Below are positions 37,726-48,002 of a stretch of 58,659 nt of DNA, piece after piece (positions within the stretch are counted from its first letter, which is position 1; each line of letters starts with the position of its first letter). Source of the stretch: Mycobacterium parascrofulaceum ATCC BAA-614. Its GTDB lineage: Bacteria; Actinomycetota; Actinomycetes; Mycobacteriales; Mycobacteriaceae. The DNA lies in contig NZ_GG770553.1 of assembly GCF_000164135.1 (NCBI RefSeq), positions 703,189 to 761,847 on the forward strand. The letters run 5' to 3'. Below the pieces are notes generated by a model, which saw only the letters and a program-made list of their open reading frames with translations, was not told the origin of the DNA and ran no database searches. Position numbers and translations under genes: made by a program.

Positions 37726-38580
37726 GTGGGGCAGTCATTGACTGATCCGCTGACGATGCACGCGGTGGCGGCCTTGGCCCGCGGCCACGGTCTGTTCGCT
37801 AGTGAGGCGACCGCCGCCCGGGTCGACAACACGCAGCAACACGGCGAGGTGCGAACCGAGGGCCTGCCCGACGCGGCAGCAAGAAGGTCGACCAAAACCC
37901 TGAACGAACTCCGCCGGTCCACCGACACCGACCGCACGCTGGCACGGATCATGGCGATGGCGCACCAGGATCATGCGCAGGCGAGGGCCGCGACCCGGGC
38001 GGTCCTGGACGACGCCACGACCGACCTGTCCACGGCCGATACCCCGATGGCACGGCGCGAGGCGATGGCCCGGATGGCGGGCAGGCTGCGGGCCCAGCGC
38101 CGGCACATCCTCAACTCGCGCCGGCGGGCACGGCTGCTGGCGCTGCGGCTGCGCCGGCTGCGCTACCGACAAAGGCGGAAAATGCGAGGCGACCAGGGCA
38201 GCGGACGGCCGGCCGTCGTAGCGGCGATCCGTAAGGCGTTGGACATCAAGGGCATTCACGATCCGGCAGCGCGCGCCCGCTGGGAACGCGGCATGGATCT
38301 GGTCGCTCGCCGCGAGTCCGACTACAACGCCAACGCGGTCAACGACTGGGACTCCAACGCGGCGCGGGGCACGCCGAGCAAGGGCGCGTGGCAGTTCATC
38401 GCGCCCACGTTCGCGGCCTATCACCAGCCGGGAACATCGCGCGACATCCACAACCTGGTGGCACAGGCGTGCGCGTTCATCAACTATGCGATGGGCCGCT
38501 ACGGCGTCGCCCCGGACGCGTCCAATCTGGCCGATCTGATTCAGCAGGCCGATCCTCGCCGATCACCTAAGGGGTATTGA
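37726..38580 (+). CDS. Lytic transglycosylase-like protein (Rv3896c-like)
   Basis: The 284-residue protein has an Ala/Arg-rich helical N-terminal half and a C-terminal SLT-type muramidase domain from about residue 165. The catalytic glutamate is probably Glu197 in ARRESDYNANAVN, followed by PSKGAWQFIAPTF and INYAMGRYG, all typical of the transglycosylase fold. No signal peptide is visible, so delivery may use the adjacent ESX-2 machinery. It starts at GTG 37726. The stop lies two bases before the eccB2 ATG. A wall-cutting enzyme beside a secretion system fits a role in opening peptidoglycan for the machine. Confidence 0.88.
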   Translation: MGQSLTDPLTMHAVAALARGHGLFASEATAARVDNTQQHGEVRTEGLPDAAARRSTKTLNELRRSTDTDRTLARIMAMAHQDHAQARAATRAVLDDATTDLSTADTPMARREAMARMAGRLRAQRRHILNSRRRARLLALRLRRLRYRQRRKMRGDQGSGRPAVVAAIRKALDIKGIHDPAARARWERGMDLVARRESDYNANAVNDWDSNAARGTPSKGAWQFIAPTFAAYHQPGTSRDIHNLVAQACAFINYAMGRYGVAPDASNLADLIQQADPRRSPKGY

Positions 38581-38582
38581 GC

Positions 38583-40070
38583 ATGCCGCTGAGTCTGTCG
38601 AACCGCGACCAGAATTCCGGTCACCTGTTCTACAACCGACGGCTGCGCGCGGCGACCACCCGGTTCTCGGTGCGGATGAAGCACGACGACCGCAAGCAGA
38701 CCGCCGCGCTGGTGTTGTCCATCTTGCTGGTGGCCATTGCCGCCGGATGGATGATGCTGCTCAACGTGCTGAAACCGACTGGCGCAGTGGGAGAATCGTC
38801 CATCATCGGCGACCGGGACTCCGGCGCGATCTACGCCCGCATCGACGGGCGCCTCTATCCGGCGCTGAACCTGACGTCCGCCCGGCTGGCCACCGGAACG
38901 GCGAACCAACCGACCTGGGTGAAGCGCAGCGAGATCGCGAAGTACCCGACCGGGCCGCTGATCGGCATCCCCGGTGCCCCCGCGGCGATGCCGGTGAATC
39001 GCGGCGCGATTTCGGCGTGGGCCGTGTGCGACACTGCCGGGCGCCCGCGCAGCGGCGAGAAGCCGGTCGTCACCTCGATCGCGGGCACGCTCAACGGCGG
39101 CGGTCGCGCGGCGCCGCTGGCCGACGATGCCGGCGTGCTGGTCACGTTCGAGGGCAACACCTACGTCATCTGGGGCGGCAAGCGCTCGCAGGTCGACCCG
39201 GCCAGCCGAGCGATCACCCTGAGCCTGGGGCTCGACCCGGGAGTGACGTCGCCGGTGGAGATTTCGCGCGCGCTGTTCGACGGATTGCCCGCCACCGAGC
39301 CGTTGCGCGTCCCCGACGTTCCCCAGGCGGGCGCGCCGTCGACCTGGGTGTCGGGTTCGCAGGTGGGCGCGGTGCTGCAGGCCCAAACCGCCGGCGGGGG
39401 CAAGCAGTTCTATGTCCTGCTGCCCGACGGAGTCCAGAAGATCACCAGCTTCGTCGCCGACCTGCTGCGCAGCGCCAACTCCTACGGTTCGACGGCGCCG
39501 CGCGTGGTCACCCCCGACGTGCTGGTCAACATCCCCCAGGTGAACTCGCTGGCCGTGGATTACTACCCCACCAAGCGGCTGAATTTCGTTGACACCGCGG
39601 CCAATCCGACCACCTGCGTCGGGTGGGAGAAGGGCTCGACGGACCCGCAGGCCCGCGTCGTCATCTACAACGGACGCGGCCTTCCGGTGTATTCGTACCT
39701 GGACGACCGGATCGTGCACCTGGTGCGCGACGACCGCGACCCGGCGTCGGTGGTCGCCGACCAGGTGCTGGTGCTGCCGGGGGCGGCCAACTTCGTCACC
39801 TCGACCAGCGGGGTCATCACCTCGGACTCGCGCGAATCGCTGTTCTGGGTGTCCGACAACGGGGTGCGGTTCGGCATCGCCGCCAACGACGACACGATGC
39901 GCGCGCTCGGGCTCGACCCGGCCGCGGCGGTGCAGGCGCCGTGGCCGTTACTGCGCACTTTCGCTGCGGGCCCGGCCCTGTCGCGGGAGGCGGCGCTCGT
40001 GGCGCGCGACACCGTGCCGGCCCTGGGGAAGGCGGCCGTGGTGACGACATCGGCGAAGGCGGGAGGCTAG
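38583..40070 (+). CDS. eccB2: Type VII secretion core protein EccB2
   Basis: EccB is a core membrane component of ESX secretion complexes with a large periplasmic domain. The 495-residue protein starts MPLSLSNRDQNSGHLFYNRR at ATG 38583, with AAGGGG eight bases upstream; an in-frame TTG at 38577 is less likely. One transmembrane segment at about 42-62 (LVLSILLVAIAAGWMMLLNV) is followed by the periplasmic repeats typical of EccB, with paired cysteines. It closely resembles M. tuberculosis Rv3895c. eccC2 begins three bases after its stop. The reading frame is intact. Confidence 0.96.
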   Translation: MPLSLSNRDQNSGHLFYNRRLRAATTRFSVRMKHDDRKQTAALVLSILLVAIAAGWMMLLNVLKPTGAVGESSIIGDRDSGAIYARIDGRLYPALNLTSARLATGTANQPTWVKRSEIAKYPTGPLIGIPGAPAAMPVNRGAISAWAVCDTAGRPRSGEKPVVTSIAGTLNGGGRAAPLADDAGVLVTFEGNTYVIWGGKRSQVDPASRAITLSLGLDPGVTSPVEISRALFDGLPATEPLRVPDVPQAGAPSTWVSGSQVGAVLQAQTAGGGKQFYVLLPDGVQKITSFVADLLRSANSYGSTAPRVVTPDVLVNIPQVNSLAVDYYPTKRLNFVDTAANPTTCVGWEKGSTDPQARVVIYNGRGLPVYSYLDDRIVHLVRDDRDPASVVADQVLVLPGAANFVTSTSGVITSDSRESLFWVSDNGVRFGIAANDDTMRALGLDPAAAVQAPWPLLRTFAAGPALSREAALVARDTVPALGKAAVVTTSAKAGG

Positions 40071-40073
40071 GGG

Positions 40074-43000
40074 ATGTCCAAGAAAGCGTTTCCCATCAAC
40101 CGGGTCAAGATCGAGCCGCCGAAACCCGTTCGGGTGGCGCCGAATGCGCCGATCGCCCTGCCGGAGCGCGAACCCCGCAACATCTGGGTGATGATCGGGG
40201 TGCCGGCGCTGATCGTGGCGCTCATCGGCACCATCGTCATGCTCTACGTGTCGGGGGTGCGCAGTCTGTCCACCGGGTTCTTCCCCCTGATGGGTATCGG
40301 CGCGTTCAGCATGCTGGCGTTCTCCGGCCGGTTCGGGCGGGCGCGCAAGATCACCTGGGGCGAGATGGAAAAGGGCCGGCGCCGCTACCTCCGCGACCTC
40401 GACTCCAACCGCGACGAGATCCAGACCGCGGTGTGCGCGCAGCGCGAATGGCAGCACGCGGTGCATTCGGATCCGCGCGGGCTGGGCGCGATCATCGGTG
40501 GTCCGCGAATGTGGGAGCGCGGCCGCGGCGACGTGGACTTCCTGGAGGTACGGCTGGGTACCGGCGTGCAGCACGCGCCCGACTCCGTGTTGTCGGTGAC
40601 GTGGCCCGACATTCCCTCCGATGAAGAGCTCGAACCCGTGACCGGGCAGGCGCTGCGCGATTTCATTTTGGAACAGCGCAAGATTCGCGACATCGCCAAG
40701 GTCGTCAACCTGCGCTCGGCGCCCGGCTTCAGCTTCGTCGGCGAGGACCAGGACCGGCTGCGTTCCTTGATGCGCTCGGTGCTGTGCTCGCTGGCGGTGT
40801 TCCACAACCCGCGCGACCTGAAGCTGATGGTGGTCACCCGCAACCCCGAGGTGTGGTCGTGGATGGTCTGGCTGCCGCACAACCTGCACGACGAGCTGTT
40901 CGACGCGTGCGGCTTTCGGCGCCTGGTGTTCGCCACCCCGGAGGAGCTGGAGGAGACCCTCGCCGGCGAGCTGCACATGAAGGGGAAACGGGGCGCCTGG
41001 ACGCCGTTGGCGGCGGCCAGCCCGACCGCGATGGGGTCCGCGCTCGAAACGGGCGCCGACGCGGTGGATCTGGGGCCGCACCTGGTGATCGTCGACGACA
41101 ACACCGGCAGCCCCGACGCGTGGGAGAGCGTGGTCGGACAGGTCGGCAAGGCGGGAATCACCTTGTTGCGCATCGCCTCCCGCGTGGGCACCGGGGTGGG
41201 GTTCGCGCAGGACCAGGTCTTCGAGATGGGGGAGCGGCACAAGCTGCCGGTCAACGGAGAAGTCAAGTTCGGCCGGAACGGCTTCGACGCCGACGGCGAG
41301 GACGGGCGCCCCGCACCCCTGCTGCGTTTGCGCGGCAAGTTCTTCGCCCACGCCGACCAGCTGTCCATCCACCGTGCCTACCGCTATGCGCGGGCCATGG
41401 CGCGGTGGTCACCGACCAGCCGCAGCGAGATCGCCGATTCGACCGGCGGCGCCGCCGAGTTGCTGCGCGCGCTGGGCATCGCCGATCCCCGCGAGCTGGA
41501 CGTCGACCGATTGTGGGCCGAGCGCCGGGGCCGCGGCGACGAGCGGTGGTGTGAGATCCCGGTCGGGGCGAAACCCACCGGCGAGCTGCAGAACATCATC
41601 ATTCGCGCAAAGGATTTCGGCGGCTTCGGGTTTCACTCCGTCGTCATCGGCACCAGCGGTTCGGGTAAGTCGGAGTTCTTTCTGTCGCTGGTCTACGGCA
41701 TCGCGTTGACCCACTCGCCGGAGGCGTTCAACGTCATCTTCGTCGACATGAAGTTCGAGTCGGCCGCCCAGGACATCCTGGGCATCCCGCACGTGGTGGC
41801 CGCCCTGTCGAACCTCGGCAAGGACGAGCGGCACCTGGCCGAGCGGATGCGCCGGGTCATCGACGGCGAGATCAAACAGCGCTACGAGTTGTTCACGTCG
41901 GTGGGAGCGCGGGACGCCAATGACTACGAGGAGATCCGGCTCGCCGGCCGCGACCTGCCTCCGGTGCCCGTCCTGCTCGTCATCGTCGACGAGTATCTGG
42001 AACTCTTCGCCAATCACGAAAAGTGGATCAACCTGATCATCCACATCGGTCAGGAAGGTCGTGGCGCGAACGTCTTCTTCATGCTGGGCGGGCAGCGGCT
42101 CGACCTGTCGTCGCTGCAAAAGGTCAAGTCCAACATCGCGTTCCGGATCGCGCTGCGCGCCGAGTCCGGCGACGACAGCCGCGAGGTGATCGGTTCGGAC
42201 GCGGCCTACCACCTGCCGTCCAAGGAGAACGGGTTCGCCCTGCTGAAGGTGGGGCCGCGCGACCTCGAACCGTTCCGCTGCTTCTACCTGTCGGCGCCCT
42301 TCGTGGTGCCCAAGGTGAAAGAGGTGGCGACCACCGTCGACATGACGCTCACCAAGCCGCGGCTGTACAACTGGCAGTTCCAGCCGCTCGAGGCGTCTGA
42401 CGCCGCGGCGCTGGAGGCCGCGGCCGCCGTCGACACCGAGCCCGACGAATTCCTCTACCACGACGACGGTTTCAAGCGGAAGAAGATCGTCGACGTGCTG
42501 CGGGAGTCGTTGCACCAGGTTCCGCACCGCGCGCCGCGCCGGCCGTGGCTGGAGCCGCTGGAGGATCCCGAGCCCGTCGACACGTTGGTGGGGGCCTACC
42601 GGGGCAAGCCGTGGCACGTGGACTACGGCCAGAACCAGGGACTGATGTTCCCGGTGGGCGTGATGGACATCCCCGAGGAGTCCAAGCAGGTGGTGCACGC
42701 GATCGACGCGCTGCGCAGCAACGTCATCGTGGTGGGGCCAAGCAGCGCGGCAAGACGACCACCCTGATGACGCTGATGTGTTCGGCGGCAACGATGTACA
42801 GCCCGTCGCGGGTGACGTTCTTCTGCATCGGTGGTGCGACCCTGGCCCAGGTGGCGTCGCTGCCGCACGTCACCGACATCGTGTCGCCGAAGGACGCCGA
42901 GGGCATCGAGCGCATCTTGAGCAGCATGGACGCCCTCATCGACGCGCGCGAGGACTCGTTTCGTCGGCTGAAGATCGACCTCGACGGGTTCCGCGAGCGC

Positions 43001-44278
43001 CGGTTCGCGCCGGGCAGTGACGGGCTGGGCGGCACCGACCCGAACGACCCCTTCGGGGATGTGTTCGTGGTGGTGGACGACTACGACGACGTGTACTCGA
43101 AGGACACCGTCCTGGGGGACCGCATCATCTCGTTGAGCAGCCGCGGCCCCGAGTACGGGGTGCACGTGATGTGCAGCGCCGGCGGGTGGATCCACGGGCA
43201 GCGGCAAAGCCTGCTGCAAAACGCCACGGCCCGAATCCAATTGCGGCTGGCCGATCCGAGTGAGAGTCAGATGGGGCATTCGTCGCTGGAATCGCGCGAC
43301 GCCGCGCGGCGGACGCTGAACCGGCCGGGCTTCGGCCTGACAGACAGCCTGCACGAACTGCGGGTCGGCGTCCCGGCGCTGTCCGACCCCGCCACCGGCG
43401 CGCTGGTGAGCATCGTCGACGTCGGGGCACAGATCGCCGACGTCGCCGGTGTGACCAAACACGCGACGTTGCAGCGGCTTCCGCAGCGAGTGGAGCTGCG
43501 GGCGATCCTCGAGTACGACGCCGCGCATCCGAGCGGTGACGACCAGTCCATCGCGTTCGCCATCGGGGAGCGCCACGAATTGGGTCCGGTGCCGCTGCGG
43601 CTTCGGGAGAGCCCGGGCCTGATGATTCTGGGCCGGCAGGGCTGCGGCAAGACGCTGTCGCTGGTGTCCATCGGTGAGGCGATCATGAGTCGCTTCGGCC
43701 CCGAGGAGGCGCAGCTGACGCTTATCGACCCGAAGACCGCGCCGCACGGTCTGCGGGACCTGAGCGGGCCGGGCTACGTGCGCGCGTACGCCTACGACCA
43801 GGACGAGATCGACGAGGTGATCACCGAACTCGCACAACAGGTCCTGTTGCCCCGGCTGCCCCCGAAGGGCCTGAGCCAGGAGGAGCTGCGCGCGCTCAAG
43901 CCCTGGGAGGGTGCACGCCACTTCGTGCTGATCGACGACGTGCAGGACCTGCGCCCCGACCAGAGCTACCCGCCCAAACCCCCGGTCGGCGCGGCGTTGT
44001 GGAAGCTGATGGAGCGCGCCCGCCAGATCGGCTTGCACGTGTTCACCACCCGCAACAGCGCGAACTGGGCGACGCTGCAGATGGATCCGTGGATGCGGTT
44101 CCAGAACTCGGCGAAGGTGGCTCAGCTGTACATGGACAACGACCCGCAGAACCGGATCAACCGCTCGGTCCGCGCGCAAGCGCTGCCACCCGGGCGCGGC
44201 CTGATGGTGAGCGTCGACGGTGACGTCGAGGGCGTGCTGGTCGGGATGCCGTCCACCGCGGTCATCCCGCAGCAGTAG
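40074..44278 (+). pseudogene. eccC2: Type VII secretion ATPase EccC2, frameshifted
   Basis: EccC is the FtsK/SpoIIIE-type motor of ESX systems. The N-terminal frame (40074-42767, 897 aa) has two transmembrane segments at about residues 38-85 and the first ATPase domain, with GTSGSGKSEFF at about 526, and VIVDEYLELF. The second frame, in the next register to 44278, holds ATPase domain 2 with GAKQRGKTTTL and VFVVVDDYDDV, and domain 3 with GRQGCGKTLSL (about residue 1187) and FVLIDDVQDL. Adding one G to the GGGG run at 42734-42737 joins them as VVGAKQRGKTTT, giving about 1401 aa, close to M. tuberculosis EccC2. The break therefore lies exactly in the second Walker A. The first frame stops at 42765-42767, overlapping an ATG of the second (TGATG). 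A sequencing error cannot be excluded. Confidence 0.93.
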
Positions 44279-44327
44279 ACAGCGGACGGCCGGGCGCGAC
44301 AACGGCATCGTCGTCCCGCGCTGAACG

Positions 44328-44705
44328 TCAGAGCGGCGCGCCCTGCTCGGCCAGGTTCAGCAAGAGGTAGGCCATGCACATCAGGAAGTTCAGCACCACC
44401 AGGACCAGCCCGGCGAACATCATCGAGCGGGTGCCTTGCCGCTTCAGCCGCTTGTACCGCGCGGCGCGCGTCTCCCGGTCGAGCCGCAGCGCGATCAGCG
44501 CGAAATGGACGTCCACCACCTCATGAGCCGCGAGGGGCGCCCCCGCCAGCATTTCCTGCACGCGGTCGGGCGCCGTCCGAACGCCGACGCGTTCGAAGTT
44601 CTGGCACATTCGCCGCGCGCGTCTTCGCGCGAGTGGTTGATATCGCATCTGTAGCTGATGCGCGAGTTGCCCTCGGTCGTCCCCCCACGGGTTTGACGGG
44701 GTCAT
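44328..44705 (-). CDS. Small membrane protein, unknown function
   Basis: A 125-residue protein starting MTPSNPWGDDRGQLAHQLQM at ATG 44705, with a basic, Arg-rich cytoplasmic N-terminal part and one or two hydrophobic segments at the C-terminus (MMFAGLVLVVLNFLMCMAYLLL). The frame continues far upstream antisense to the Rieske gene, but that part is an artefact. It converges with eccC2 49 bp away and is the first gene past the ESX-2 break. Family not recognised. Confidence 0.65.
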   Translation of the reverse strand: MTPSNPWGDDRGQLAHQLQMRYQPLARRRARRMCQNFERVGVRTAPDRVQEMLAGAPLAAHEVVDVHFALIALRLDRETRAARYKRLKRQGTRSMMFAGLVLVVLNFLMCMAYLLLNLAEQGAPL

Positions 44706-44758
44706 CACGAAATGGATTCTAAATCGCATCGGACTGATTACGGCGTGTCTACACGGAA

Positions 44759-46114
44759 TTATGTTTGAGGCGGGTCGATCGGCGCCCCGCTCATCCGCTC
44801 GGACTGGGGTAAGTCCAGATAACGCTCCAAATTGCGGTGCGTGTTGATCACGCGCCGTTCCTCGCCGGACAGCACGAGATGGGTGAAGCCGGGTTGATGC
44901 ATCCCGCGCTGCAGGCCGGCGAGCACCCGGATGTCCTGGCTGAGCACCACGCCGGGCTCGGCCTCGCCGGCGGTCACCCGAACATCGGTCGGCTTGGCGC
45001 GAGAGGCGCCCGGCGGCATCCGCGTCATCAAGAACATGACCAGCTCGCCGTGATCGGGGTCCGGGCCCGGCCGCGAGCACATCACGGTCAGGTGGTCCGC
45101 GTTGGCCAGCAGCGTCATGTTCGGGAACACGTTGTACTGGTGCAGCCGGGTGATCCGGTCCGTGTCCGCCCACTCGAGGTCCACGCCGCGCGTGGCCGCA
45201 AACGCCCGGGTGTGGGCGGCGATCAGATCCTGGACCGTCTGCCCCGGCCGGCGTTCGTCGGCGGGAAAAGGGGTTCCCTCGGGAGCGCCCATGAGCGCGC
45301 CCTGCGTGTAAACGTAAGCGTCCCAAACCTCTTCGTCGCTCAGCGCGCCGTCGAAGCGGGGGCTCTGCACGCCGTAGGGCTGGTCCGACTTGCCGGTGTG
45401 GCCCCAGATGCGTTGTGGCGCATGGATGTCGTCGACGCAGCGCAGCAACTCCGGATGCAGCGTCTGGATGTGATAGGTCTCGCTGTAGCCGTCGGCGATC
45501 GTCTTCCAGTTCGCCTCGACCTCGACCGTGAGCGTCGCGTAGCAGCGGAAGTCCCGCAGCCGGCACCAGGCGATGTCGTCGGGCACCGCCTCCAAATATT
45601 CGAGCAGCGGCATCGCCTCGGGGTCGAGGTTGACGAAGACGAGCCCTTCCCAGGAGTCCACCCGGACCGGTACCAGCGGGAAATCGGACAGCTGGAGCGA
45701 GCCGAAGCCCTTGCGGTTCGGCACCCGCTTGAGCGTGCCGGCCAGGTCCCAGGTCCACCCGTGGTAGCCGCACTTGAGCTCGCGCAGCCCGGAGCCCGAG
45801 CCCACGCACACCGAGTTGCCGCGGTGGCGGCAGGCGTTCTGAAAGGCGCGCAGCACCCCGTCGTCACCGCGCACGATCAACACCCCGTACGGCCCGCAGC
45901 GGTACTCGAAGTAGTCGCCCGGCTCGGCCACGTGGTCGACCATGCACGCGAGCTGCCACACCTTCGGCCACATCCGCTTGACCTCGAGCGCGGCGAACGC
46001 CGGGGAGTAGTAGCGCTCGGCGGGCACCAGGGTTGGCCTGTCCGGCGGCGTGCCGATCGCGTCCTCTTGGACGTGCGAGCGAGTGCGGGCCGGGTTGCCG
46101 GCGGGCGCGTGCAT
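44759..46114 (-). CDS. Rieske aromatic ring-hydroxylating oxygenase, alpha subunit
   Basis: This 451-residue protein is a non-haem iron oxygenase alpha subunit. The Rieske [2Fe-2S] ligands are Cys95 and His97 (ACRHRGN) and Cys115 and His118 (KCGYHGW). The mononuclear iron site is in IADGYSETYHIQTLHPE, with Asp208, His215 and His220 as likely ligands. The substrate is unknown. It starts at ATG 46114, 10 bp after the amidohydrolase on the same strand, so the two are one operon. No ferredoxin or reductase gene is adjacent; electrons must come from elsewhere. Confidence 0.93.
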   Translation of the reverse strand: MHAPAGNPARTRSHVQEDAIGTPPDRPTLVPAERYYSPAFAALEVKRMWPKVWQLACMVDHVAEPGDYFEYRCGPYGVLIVRGDDGVLRAFQNACRHRGNSVCVGSGSGLRELKCGYHGWTWDLAGTLKRVPNRKGFGSLQLSDFPLVPVRVDSWEGLVFVNLDPEAMPLLEYLEAVPDDIAWCRLRDFRCYATLTVEVEANWKTIADGYSETYHIQTLHPELLRCVDDIHAPQRIWGHTGKSDQPYGVQSPRFDGALSDEEVWDAYVYTQGALMGAPEGTPFPADERRPGQTVQDLIAAHTRAFAATRGVDLEWADTDRITRLHQYNVFPNMTLLANADHLTVMCSRPGPDPDHGELVMFLMTRMPPGASRAKPTDVRVTAGEAEPGVVLSQDIRVLAGLQRGMHQPGFTHLVLSGEERRVINTHRNLERYLDLPQSERMSGAPIDPPQT

Positions 46115-46124
46115 GCCGGAGCCC

Positions 46125-47885
46125 TTAACGCGCTCCGCGCACCAACCGGCCCGGGCGGGCCCCGGTGTCGACGTCGTTGCGGCGGGTGACGGTCCCGCTG
46201 ACGATCGTGGCCGCGTAGCCGCTGGCCCCCTGCAGGATGCGGTTGCCGCCGGCGGGCAGGTCGAAGGCCATCGCCGCGGGGTGCAGCGTCAGGGCGTCCA
46301 TGTCGATGACGTTGATGTCGGCCTTCTTGCCCGGCTCGATGGTGCCGCGATCGGTGAGACCGAAGAGGTGGGCGGTGTCGCGGGACTGCTTGCGGATCAC
46401 GTACTCCAGCGACAGCTTCTCGCCCCGGCGCCGATCCCTGGCCCAGTGCGTCAGCAGGAACGTGGGATAGGAAGCGTCGCAAATCATCCCGCAATGGGCG
46501 CCGCCGTCGGACAGCCCGAGCACACCGGCGGGGTGCAGCAGCATCTCCCGGATCGCGTCGCAGTTGCCGTCGGCGTAATTGAACAGCGGCAGCATCAACA
46601 TGGAGGTCGCGTCCGACTCGAGCATGAGGTCGTAGAGGGTGGACAGCGGGTCCTCGCCGCGGGCCTCGGCGATGGCCGCCACCGTGCGGTCCGGGGTGGG
46701 CTCGTAGTCGGGTGGGTTGCCGAGCGCGTACAGCCGCCCGAGGGAGTGCTGCACCAGGGCGAACATGCCGTCGAACAACAGGGTGGGGTCGGCGGGCAGG
46801 TCGTCCTCGGACAGGATCGCGGCCTTCACCGCCGGGTCGGCCAGGCGCTGCGCGAGCTCTTCGCGGCCGCATTCGGCCTTCAGCCGGCGGTAGGTGGGCC
46901 GGTGGCTGAAGCCGTGGTGACCCTGGAATCCGATCATCATGCCGAAGGGACGCGCCGCGATCTGCGGGTACAGCCGGGCGCCCGCCGCGTGCGCGTCCGC
47001 CGACAGGTCCAGCATCTCGCGCCACAGTTTCGGGTCGGCGTCGACCTGGATCAGTGCGAACGACACCGGCCGGTCGATTTCGGCCCCCAGCCGCCGCATC
47101 CATTCCAGTTCCTTCTTCGGCGCGACGATGTCCTCGCCCGCGGCACCCTGCGGGGCCAGCTCGAACACGGCCTGCCCGCCGGCCGCCATGGCCCGGCCGA
47201 GGCCGAACAGTTCGTCTTCGGCCGCGTACGTGCCGGGCACCGGTTCGCCATCCATCGCGCGGTGGCCCATCGTGCGGGACGTGGAGAAGCCGAGCGCCCC
47301 CGCCTCGATCGCCTCGGTGACCAGCCGGCCCATCGCGGCGATGTCGTCGGGCGTGGCCGGTTCGTTGCGGGCGCCGCGCTCGCCCATCGCGTAGGCGCGG
47401 ATGGCGCCGTGCGCGACCTGGCTGCCGACGTCGACGGCGAATTTCTGCCTGCCGATGGTGTCGAGGTACTCGGGATAGGTCTCCCAGCCCCAGGTGATGC
47501 CCTCGGTGAGCGCGGTGCCCGGGATGTCCTCCACGCCCTCCATCAACTCGATGAGCCACTGCTCGGTCCCGCGGCGGACGGGGGCGAAGCCCACACCGCA
47601 GTTGCCGGTGACCACCGTGGTGACCCCGTGACCGCTCGACGGTTCCAGGAGGCTGTCCCAGCTCACCTGGCCGTCGTAGTGCGTGTGGATGTCGACGAAG
47701 CCGGGGGCCACCACGCGCCCGGTGGCGTCGATGGTTTCGGCGGCTTCCCCGCCCAGTGCGGCGTCGTCGGCGCCGCGCCGGACGACGTCGACGATCTTGC
47801 CGTCCTTGATGCCGATGTCGGCGCGATAGCGCTCGGCGCCGGTGCCGTCGACGACCGTGCCGCCAATGATCTTCAGGTCGAACAT
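46125..47885 (-). CDS. Amidohydrolase, N-acyl-D-amino-acid deacylase-like
   Basis: The 586-residue protein is an amidohydrolase of the D-aminoacylase subgroup. It begins [20 protein letters not shown], has the metal-binding HTHYDGQ at about residue 70, [16 protein letters not shown], the distal [11 protein letters not shown], and the C-terminal composite beta-sandwich with [12 protein letters not shown]. The family removes acyl groups from N-acyl-D-amino acids or acts on related cyclic amides; the substrate here is not known. A palindrome at 47934-47956, about 50 bp upstream, may be its operator. The Rieske oxygenase follows in the same operon. Confidence 0.93.
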   Translation of the reverse strand: MFDLKIIGGTVVDGTGAERYRADIGIKDGKIVDVVRRGADDAALGGEAAETIDATGRVVAPGFVDIHTHYDGQVSWDSLLEPSSGHGVTTVVTGNCGVGFAPVRRGTEQWLIELMEGVEDIPGTALTEGITWGWETYPEYLDTIGRQKFAVDVGSQVAHGAIRAYAMGERGARNEPATPDDIAAMGRLVTEAIEAGALGFSTSRTMGHRAMDGEPVPGTYAAEDELFGLGRAMAAGGQAVFELAPQGAAGEDIVAPKKELEWMRRLGAEIDRPVSFALIQVDADPKLWREMLDLSADAHAAGARLYPQIAARPFGMMIGFQGHHGFSHRPTYRRLKAECGREELAQRLADPAVKAAILSEDDLPADPTLLFDGMFALVQHSLGRLYALGNPPDYEPTPDRTVAAIAEARGEDPLSTLYDLMLESDATSMLMLPLFNYADGNCDAIREMLLHPAGVLGLSDGGAHCGMICDASYPTFLLTHWARDRRRGEKLSLEYVIRKQSRDTAHLFGLTDRGTIEPGKKADINVIDMDALTLHPAAMAFDLPAGGNRILQGASGYAATIVSGTVTRRNDVDTGARPGRLVRGAR

Positions 47886-47933
47886 CAGACTCTCCTCGCC
47901 GCCACGGGCCGAAGGCTCACAAGATCCGCAGCA

Positions 47934-47956
47934 TTACGCTACGCGAAGTAGCGTAA
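47934..47956. promoter_or_regulatory. Palindromic candidate operator upstream of the amidohydrolase
   Basis: TTACGCTAC (47934-47942), GCGAA, GTAGCGTAA (47948-47956): a perfect 9-bp inverted repeat with a 5-bp spacer, 49 bp upstream of the amidohydrolase start. Size and symmetry fit a TetR-type site. The TetR gene nearby at 49250 is one candidate binder. Confidence 0.6.
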
Positions 47957-48002
47957 CTCGCGCGGTGGCCATCGCGATAGGTTCGGTCCCAAGTTGTTTG
48001 GC

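Noticed and set aside
44706..45809. N-terminal part of the long minus-strand frame ending at 44328
   Set aside because: This section lies in an alternate register of the Rieske gene; only the last 125 codons form a credible protein.
45877..47559. 560-codon minus-strand frame within the amidohydrolase
   Set aside because: Arg/Gly-rich shadow in another register of a clear amidohydrolase.
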